From assembly GCA_024760905.1 (NCBI GenBank), contig CM045729.1:1082001-1146000 (forward strand): a stretch of DNA of 64,000 nt. The letters are read 5' to 3'. The notes under the pieces were generated by a model. The model saw only the letters and a list, made by a program, of their open reading frames with translations. It searched no databases and had not been told where the DNA came from. This DNA is from Plotosus lineatus (taxonomy: Eukaryota > Chordata > Actinopteri > Siluriformes > Plotosidae). Position numbers and translations under genes: made by a program. Shown in pieces: positions 57,391-64,000 of the stretch. Numbering within the stretch: position 1 is the first letter of the stretch; every line of letters begins with the position of its first letter.

Positions 57391-59735
57391 AGTCTTCTTC
57401 TTCTTTTCCTTTCGGCTGTTCCCTTCAGGGGTCGCCACAGCAAACCATCCGCCTCCATCTCACCCTGTCCTCTGCATCTTCTCTTACTACAATGACCTTC
57501 ATGTCCTCCTTCACCAGATCCATAAATCTCTTCTTTGGTCTTCCTCGAGGCCTTCTGCCTGGTAGTTCCAACCTCAGCATCCTACTGCCAATCTACTCAC
57601 TATCCATCCTCTGTACATGTCCAAACCATCTCAATCTAGCCTCTCTGATTTTGTCTGAAATGGGCTGTCCCTCTGATGAACTCATTTCTGATCCTATCCA
57701 TCCTCGTGACTCCCAGAGAGAACCTCAGCATTTTCAGCTCTGCCCCCTTTCTTTTCCTCATTGCCACTGTTTCTAGCCATACAACATTGCTGGTCTCACC
57801 ACCGTCTTGGACACTTTTCCTTTCATTCTTGCTGACACTTTCCTATCGCACATCACACCAGACACTTTTCTCCAACCATTCCAGCGTGCCTGCACACGCT
57901 TCTTCACCTCTTTTCCACACTCTCCATTGCTCTGGATTGTTGAGCCTAAGTACTTAAAATCCTCCACCTTCCTTATCTCAGCTCCCTGTAACATCACCGT
58001 TCCTCTTGGATCCTTCTCATTCACACACATGTATTCTGATTTTCTGAGCCTAACCTTCATTCCTCTTCTTTCCAGGGCATACCTCCACATCTCTACATTT
58101 TCCTGCACTTGTTCTCTGCACTCACTACAGATCACAATGTCATCTGCAAACATAATAGTCCATGGAGATTCTTGCCTAACCTCGTCTGTCAGCCTGTCCA
58201 TCACCATCGCAAACAAGAAGGGGCTCAGAGCTGATCCTTGATGCAGTCCCACCTCCACCTTGAATTCGTCGGTCACGCCGACAGCACACCTCACCACTGT
58301 CTTATATCTCTCATACATGTCCTGCACCACTCTGACATGCTTCTCTGGCACTCCAGACTTCCTCATTCAATACCACAGTTCTTTTCTTGGCACCCTGTCA
58401 TATGCTTTTTCCAGATCCACAAAGGCACAGTGCAGTTCCCTCTGAAATTCTCTTTACTTCTCTATTAACATCCTCAAAGCAAACACTGCATCTATGCTGC
58501 TCTTTCTTGGCATGAAACCAAACTGTTGCTCACAAATGCTGACCTCTGCCCTTAGTCTAGCTTTCACTATTCTTTCCCATAACTTAATCGTATGGCTCAT
58601 CAATTTTATGCCTCTGCAGTTGCTGCAACTCTTCACGCCTCCCTTTTCTTAAAAAGCACACTTCTCCTCCATTCCTCCGGCATCTGCTCACTCTCTAAGA
58701 CCTTGTTGAATGTTCTTGTCAGAAAATCTACTGCTACCTCTCCTAGACACTTCCATACCTCCACAGGTATGTCATCAGGACCAACTGCCTTTCCATTTTT
58801 TATCCTCTTCAGTGTCCTCCTCTCTTTACCCTTACTAATCTTTGCTACTTCCTTCTCCTCAATGGTCAACTCTTCTACTCTTTTTTCTCTCTCACTTTCC
58901 TCATTCATCAGCTCTTCAAAGTACTCTTTCCATCTTCCCAGCACACTTCTGTCATCAGTCAATACATTTCCCTCTCTGTCCTTTATCAATCTAACTTGCT
59001 GCACATCCTTCCCATCTCTATTTATCTGCTGTGCTAACCTGTATAGATCATGTTCTCCCTCCTTACTGTCTAACCTATCATACAAGTCATCATATGCTCT
59101 CTGTTTGGCCTCAGCCACTGCTACTGTCATCTTATGCTGTTTCTCCCTGTACTCCTGTTTGCTCTCTTCGGTCCCATCAATGTCCCACTTCTTCTTAGCT
59201 AACCTCTTCCTTTGTACACACTCCTGCACTTCCTTATTCCACCACCAAGTCTCTTTATCTACTTTCCTTCAAGAGGACACACCAAGTACTCTCCTACTTG
59301 TCTCCCTGATCACATTTGCTGTGGTTGTCCAGTCATCTGGAAGCACCTCCTGACCACCCAAAGCCTGTTTCAATTCCTCCTTGAAGACAACACGACCCTC
59401 TTCCTTTTTCAACTTCCACCATTTTTTTTTCTCCTCTGCCTTTGATTCTTCACCTTCCTCACCATCAGGGTCATTCTGCATACCACCATTCTATGCTGTT
59501 TGGCAAGACTCTCACCCACTACTACTTTGCAGTCACCGATTTCCTTCAAATTAAATTTCCGACACAAGATGTAGTCTACCTGTGTGCTCCTACCTCCGCT
59601 TTTATAAGTCACCCTATGCTCCTGTTTCTTCTTGAAGAAAGTATTTACCACAGCCATTTCCATCCTTTTTGTAAAATCTATCAACATCTGTCCTTCTGTG
59701 TTCGTGTCCTGGATACCAAACCTGTCCATCATTTC
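57391..59735 (-). mobile_element. RTE-clade LINE, copy i, 5'-truncated
   Basis: Minus strand from about 59735 (endonuclease, MMDRFGIQDTNTEGQM) to the (GAA)n tail at 57391-57402. Pieces: 59409-59732 (end of endonuclease), 59269-59481, 58633-59229 (linker and RT start), 58454-58636, 57773-58366 (RT with IMFADDIVICSECRE) and C-terminal remains to 57420. Frame breaks at about 59440, 59270, 58640, 58440, 58365 and 57770. At the equivalent of the TAG shared by copies c and h this one has a sense codon (CAG). Confidence 0.8.
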
Positions 59736-59739
59736 AGTG

Positions 59740-61907
59740 TAACAATAGTTACGCGGCCCCTCACTAGGGTACCTCCGGGCATTTGCCTGTCAGGGAGCAG
59801 CGCCCCTGCCCTACAGGAGCCTCATGTGGTGGGGTTTGCACCCTCGCCCTCTTAAAAAAACACCATCAAAACGCATTACTAAACGTTGGAATTTGCTCTG
59901 GGGGAGTAACCCCGATGCCTGCCTTGGGCGGCGTCGTATGAGGCGGTTGGGAAAAGCCTCTGGGACCCCCACTCCATGATGGGGGTGAAATCCTGGAGTA
60001 ATCAGGTCGGCTGTGATAGGGTGAGTGACGTGGGCGGTGCAAAGCTGTCAGATACCAGTTGCTTTCGGTCGCCTCAGTGAATCTGAGGCGGTCGGTCCGG
60101 GTCGGCGCATGGAACTTGACTTCCCTGCAGGATGACTCTCACCTGCCTCTGGTATCAAGGGAGCTTAGTCTGCTTGGTGTCGGCATTGCGGCCCTCTCTG
60201 AGGTGTGGAGGCCTGAGTCCAGTGAAACAGGTGTCAGTGGGTACACCTACTACTGGTCTGGCCAGGCCGACGGTCTTCACACTCAGGGAGTTGCCGTCGC
60301 CGTCGCTGATCGATTGGCTCCTTTGGTATCGGAGGTGGTCCCGGTCAACGAGCGTATTGTACGACTGAGGGTGACTCACAAAGTGGGGACGCTCTCGATC
60401 ATCGCAGTGTACACTCCGACCGGTAAGTGATCGATCTATGAAGGAAACCTTCCACAACCAGCTCAACTCGGTGGTGTTGGGGGTTCCGGGAAGGGACACA
60501 CTGATCATACTGGGGGATTTCAGTGTGACCACTGGCACTAACCGGGATGGCTACGAAGCATGTGTCAGTCCCCTTGACTCTGGACACCGCGATGAAAGCG
60601 CCTTAATGCTTCTTGACGTCGCAAAAAGTTAGGGCTTCAGGATTGCTGGCTCGTGGTTCCAGAGATCGGATCCGTGACGCTGGACTTGGTACTCCAACAA
60701 CGGCATCACTAGGAAGGAGATCGACCATGTTCTCGTCGGTAGTCGCTGGCGGCTGGTCCAGAACTGCCGTATATTAAGAAATGCCCAGCTATTCTCGGGA
60801 GACCACGGGCTTCTGATGGCGACTCTGAAGATCCACTTCAGGCGCCCTGAGAAAGCCCTGGCTCGTCAAATGCGATTTGACGTAAGCCGATTCAGGGACT
60901 CTGATGTGGCTTCGGAGTTTGCCAGTAGGCTTGGGGAATCCCTGGTGGATCTTGACGTGGGTGCAGGCACAGAGGTTCTCTGGACTGGTTTCAGAGACTG
61001 CATCCTGGAGGTGTTCCGTGGCTGCATATCGGGGTCGCCCAGAAGACTAGGAATAGCCATCTCCGCTGAGACCATCGACATCAGTGAGAGAGTGAGACAG
61101 GCTTGACTCGATGGCAGAGTTGGTCTGGCCAGGGACCTGAAGCGCGAAGCCGTCAAGGCAGTATGAAGAGATCGGGAGGCTGCGGTCCGCGATCTCTGTG
61201 AGACTGTCGAGGGCCACTTGAATTCGAGTGACTCTCACCCGGCTTACAGGGCATTGCGGAGCCTCCGTTCATCTTGGTCCACATCACAATGTCAGACGGT
61301 GAAAGCTGCAGATGGTAGTGTCCTTAATGAAGAATCGGAAGTGAGGACTCGTTGGGCCGAGTACTTTGAGAAGTTGTATCGTGCTGAACCTCCCGCCCGG
61401 AGCCTGGCCGTTGGGGATGCTGAAACTCTTGTTGCTGACCGTCCCCCAGGCTGCAACCCGCCAACTCTTGAGGAAACTCAGAGGGCGGTGTGGCGCTTGG
61501 CGGATGGTAAATCCGCGGGAATTTGTGGTATCCACGTGGAAATGCTTAAGGCGGGAGGTGAGGCCGTCCTCAGGTGGCTGCTCGTTCTTGTGAGCACTGG
61601 TGTTATCCCAGCTGACTGGAAACGGGGCATCGTTCTCCCAATCTGGAAGGGGAAGGGTGATACCCGAGAATGCAACAGTTACCGGGGGATTACTCTCCTC
61701 TCAGTTCCGGGCAAGGTCTTCGCATGGATTCTCCTGGACAGGATCCATCAGCAGCTTCTAGCACACCAGCGCCCTGAACAGTCCGGGTTCACACCAAAGA
61801 GGTCTACCGTTGACCGCATCCTGGCGCTCCGCGTCCTATCAGAGCGCTTGCAGGAGTTTGATAGGAGGTTCCTTGCCGCCTATATAGATTTACACAAGGC
61901 GCTCAAC
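59740..61907 (+). mobile_element. APE-type LINE of another family (RTE-like), 3'-truncated
   Basis: GC-rich leader 59755-60090 (cctccgggcatttgcctgtc, aaaagcctctgggaccccca), endonuclease in 60059-60430 (VRVGAWNLTSLQDDSHLPL, GVGIAALSEVWRP, TLSIIAVYTPTGK), then near 60500-60545 (TLIILGDFSVTTGTNRDGY) and 60710-60800 (KEIDHVLVGSRWRLVQNC). Linker 60816-61106. Frame 61218-62012 is the RT start: EESEVRTRWAEYFEKLYRA, DGKSAGICGIHVEMLKAGGE, DWKRGIVLPIWKGKGDTREC, NSYRGITLLSVPGKVFAWIL, EQSGFTPKRSTVDRILALRV and AAYIDLHKALNA (first Asp). It then jumps into Rex3 at about 61908. Stops at 60427, 60630 and 61105 show it is dead. Related to, but distinct from, the abundant RTE. Confidence 0.65.
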
Positions 61908-62012
61908 GCCTGGTGGTCGGGCTTATGCCCATGGAGCCTGGCCGGGCCTAGCCCGAAAAGGAGACATGGGTCCGCCCTCCCATGGACCCACCACCCATGG
62001 GAGGAGTTTTAG
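61218..62012 (+). pseudogene. RT N-terminal half of the second APE-type LINE
   Basis: The first 230 residues of this 264-aa frame are RT fingers and the start of the palm; the last 30 or so are read-through into Rex3 leader DNA. Contains the first catalytic Asp (YIDLHKAL) but not the FADD block. The K-x-G-D region (WKGKGDTRECNSYRGITLLS) is well conserved, so this copy is less decayed here than in its endonuclease. Confidence 0.65.
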
Positions 62013-63495
62013 GGGTTGGGTGCAGTGTGAGTTGGGTGGCAGCCAAAGGCATGGGTTCTGTCGGACCGATCCTCGGCTACTTACTCTGACCCTCGGGACA
62101 TGGAATGTCACCTCTCTGGCGGGAAATGAGCCTGATTTGATGCGTGAGGTGGAGAGATACCGACTAGATATAGTCGGGCTCACCTCAACGCATAGCTTGG
62201 GCTCTGGAACCACCCATCTCGAAAGAGGCTGGACCTTCTTCTATTCTGGAGTTGCTCATGGGAAGAGGCGGTGAGCCGGTGTGGGTATTCTTGTTGCCCC
62301 CCCGTCTCGGTGCCCAAATGTTGGGGTTCTCCCCGGTTGACGAAAGGGTAGCTTCCCTCCATCTTCAGGTGGGGGGGACGGGTCCTGACTGTTATTTGTG
62401 CTTATGCACCAAATGACAGTTCAGAGTACCCACCCTTTTTGGAGTCTTTGGGGGGGGGGTGTTGGAGAAGGCTCCCTCGGAAGACTCGCTCGTTGTCTTG
62501 GGAGACTTCAACGCCCATGTGGGCAACAATAGTGTGACCTGGAAGGATGTGATTGATAGGTACGGCCTCTCCAGTCTGAATCCGAATGGTGTTTCGTTGT
62601 TGGACTTCTGTGCTCGTCATAGTTTGTCTATCACGAACACCATGTTCGAACATAAGGGTGTCCATAAGTGCACTTGTCACCAGGACACCCTAGGTTGCAG
62701 TTTGATGATTTACTTTGTAGTCGTGTCATCGGACTTGCGACCATATGTTCTGGACACTCGGGTGAAGAGAGGAGCTGAGCTGTCTACCGATCACTACCTG
62801 GTGGTGAGTTGGCTTCGGTGGTGTGGGAGGTTGCCTTCCAGACCTGGCAGGCCCAAGCGTGTAATCAGGGTCTGCTGGGAATGTTTGGCTGACGCCCCTG
62901 TCTGCGAGGCCTTTAACTCCCACCTCCGGCAGAGCTACAACCACGTTCCGGAGGCGGCGGCGGACATGGAATCCGAATGGACCATGTTTCGTGCCTCCAT
63001 TGCTGAGGCGGCAGCCCATAGCTGTGGCCGTAAGGTTGTCGGTGCTTGTCGTGGCGGTAATCCCCGAACCCGGTGGTGGACACCTGCGGTGAAGAGGGCA
63101 GTCCAGCTGAAGAAGGAGGCCTGTCGGGTTTTATTAGCCTGTGGGACTCCTGAGGCAGCAAATGGGTACCGGCAGGCCAAACATGCTGCAGCCGAGGCTG
63201 TCGCAGATGCAAAATCTCGGGCGTGGTAGGAGTTTGGTGAGGGCCTTGAGAGTGATTATCGGTTGGCCTTAAAAAGGTTCTGGGCCACCATCCGATGCCT
63301 CAGGAGGGGGAAGCAGTTCTTCACAAACACTGTTTATAGTGGAGGTGGGGAGCTGCTTACCTTGACTGGGGATGTTGTTGAGAGGTGGAGGGAATAATTT
63401 GAGGACCTTCTCAATCCCACCAACATGCCCTCCGTGGAAGAGGAAGACCCTGGGGGTTTGGGTGATGGTCCGCCCATCACTGGAGTGGAGGTCAC
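61908..63495 (+). mobile_element. Rex3: Rex3 LINE (RTE clade), copy 3, 3'-truncated
   Basis: From the leader (ggtcgggcttatgcccatgg) through the endonuclease, close to copy 1: 61966-62274 (LTLGTWNVTSLAGNEPDL, YRLDIVGLTSTHS) and, after a frame break that includes a run of nine Gs near 62450, 62459-63229 ([55 protein letters not shown]). It ends at about 63495 (ctggagtggaggtcac), exactly where an RTE leader begins. Compared with copy 1 it keeps the VTWKD block that copy 1 has lost. Confidence 0.8.
62459..63229 (+). pseudogene. Rex3: Rex3 endonuclease C-terminal part and linker (open, 256 aa)
   Basis: GDFNAHVG (metal-binding Asp-x-Asn) near residue 16, then [20 protein letters not shown] where relatives have [13 protein letters not shown] in place of SDH, and the Trp/Arg linker ending at TAG 63227. 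The frame is open for 771 bp, which is longer than in copy 1, suggesting moderate age. Confidence 0.65.
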
Positions 63496-63496
63496 A

Positions 63497-64000
63497 AAAG
63501 TAGTACCTCCATACCGGATCGGTCGAGGCCCGGGTTAACAACGACCGCCATCAGTGCTGTCAATCAACAGGGTGCTGATGGAAATTGGACTACTGTTGGT
63601 CGAAGACGTCGAAGAAGGAGAGGTGGGAGGCGTGTCCGTAGGCAGAGAGAGAAGAGGAAAGGCATGAGTCTAGGACTGAGGGTGGGGACTTTGAATGTTG
63701 GAACTATGCACAGAAAAGGTAGAGAGCTGGTTGACATGATGCAGAGGAGGAAGGTGGACATACTGTGTGTTCAGGAGACCAGGTGGAAAAGTGGCAAAGC
63801 TAAAAGCTTAGGAGCAGGGTTTAAGCTATTTTATCACGGTGTGGATGGGAAGAGAAATGGAATCAGAGTCATCTTGAAGGAGGAGTTTGTCAGGAATGTT
63901 CTAAAAGTGAAAAGAGTGTCAGACAGAGTGATGAATCTCAAGTTAGAAATTGAAGGTGTAATGCTCAATGTTGTTAGTGCTTATGCCCCACAGGCAGGAT
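63497..64000 (+). mobile_element. RTE-clade LINE, copy j, running off the right edge
   Basis: Starts within the 5' leader (agtacctccataccggatcg), so the first 130 bp or so of the leader are missing. The rest continues past the window end. Confidence 0.85.
63664..64000 (+). CDS. RTE endonuclease, N-terminal part, open to the window end
   Basis: ATG at 63664 begins MSLGLRVGTLNVGTM. The frame has no stop up to base 64000 (112 codons): VDILCVQETRW (catalytic Glu), SGKAKSLGAGFKLFYHGVDG, KRNGIRVILKEEFVRNVLKV and MLNVVSAYAPQAG. It is as well preserved as copy h over this stretch. The frame upstream of the ATG also reads the Arg-rich leader. Whether the copy is intact downstream cannot be seen here. 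Confidence 0.7.
   Translation, partial: MSLGLRVGTLNVGTMHRKGRELVDMMQRRKVDILCVQETRWKSGKAKSLGAGFKLFYHGVDGKRNGIRVILKEEFVRNVLKVKRVSDRVMNLKLEIEGVMLNVVSAYAPQAG

Noticed and set aside
57155..59735. Twin-priming (5' inversion) of a single RTE
   Set aside because: The inverted piece lies next to the 3' tail, not at the 5' end, so the geometry is wrong for twin priming.

Overview
The window looks like a repeat graveyard from a ray-finned (probably teleost) fish. It carries recognisable Rex3 and Rex1/Babar-like LINEs, an R4/Dong (Rex6-like) LINE with a restriction-like endonuclease, many RTE-clade LINEs of the 'craniofacial development protein 2-like' type, a Gmr1-like Ty3/Gypsy element, a hAT transposon, tRNA-derived SINEs and very dense dinucleotide microsatellites. 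The species cannot be named from this. I found no host protein-coding gene, rRNA gene or functional tRNA gene; almost every long reading frame belongs to a mobile element, and most are broken.

Layout. 1-1483 (-): 5' part of an R4/Dong-like LINE running off the left edge. 1484-1575: a (TAA)n tract. 1576-11949 (-): a second R4-like LINE, apparently near full length, that has been invaded by a CR1-superfamily LINE (about 2834-8130, itself carrying a SINE at 5409-5759), an RTE fragment (10008-11094) and a truncated SINE (about 11505-11774). 12043-12352: SINE. 12404-15705 (+): Rex3. About 15750-16150: Tc1/mariner remnant. 16558-19040 (+): RTE. About 19090-19960 (-): L2/CR1-type endonuclease relic. 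20006-23690 (-): Rex3 split by a 705-bp LTR-derived insertion. 23.8-25.7 kb: microsatellites and a SINE. 25753-28890 (+): best-preserved RTE. 28893-29435 (-): retroviral-style LTR. 29.4-31 kb: SINE and RTE fragment. 31-32.8 kb: mostly unassigned DNA and a SINE. 32845-34437 (+): hAT transposase relic, followed by a partial inverted copy of the same LTR-like sequence that has grown into a minisatellite. 35.3-38.3 kb: Rex1-like 3' end, SINE copies, microsatellites. 39141-41515 (+): RTE. 42091-42515: Rex1-like RT relic. 42765-50345 (+): zinc-finger LINE split by an L2-like LINE (-) that itself carries an RTE (-). 50401-57154 (+): Gmr1-like Gypsy element with a full-length RTE (-) inside its LTR. 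57155-59735: two RTE fragments in opposite orientation. 59740-61907 (+): another LINE with an APE-type endonuclease. 61908-63495 (+): Rex3 fragment. 63497-64000 (+): RTE with an open frame running off the right edge.

How the pieces relate. The RTE family is the dominant and probably one of the youngest parts: three copies have readable 13-19 bp target-site duplications and sit inside older elements. One SINE family carries a tail shared with the RTE LINE, so RTE machinery probably mobilised it. The points I find most interesting are a 2A-like DxExNPGP ribosome-skipping motif at the start of ORF2 of the CR1-superfamily LINE, a SINE body apparently assembled from both ends of the RTE LINE, an R4-like element sitting in (TAA)n tracts, a Gypsy element with gag followed directly by integrase, and a minisatellite that appears to have grown out of an LTR. 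All identifications come from reading translated motifs by eye; none was tested by database search.
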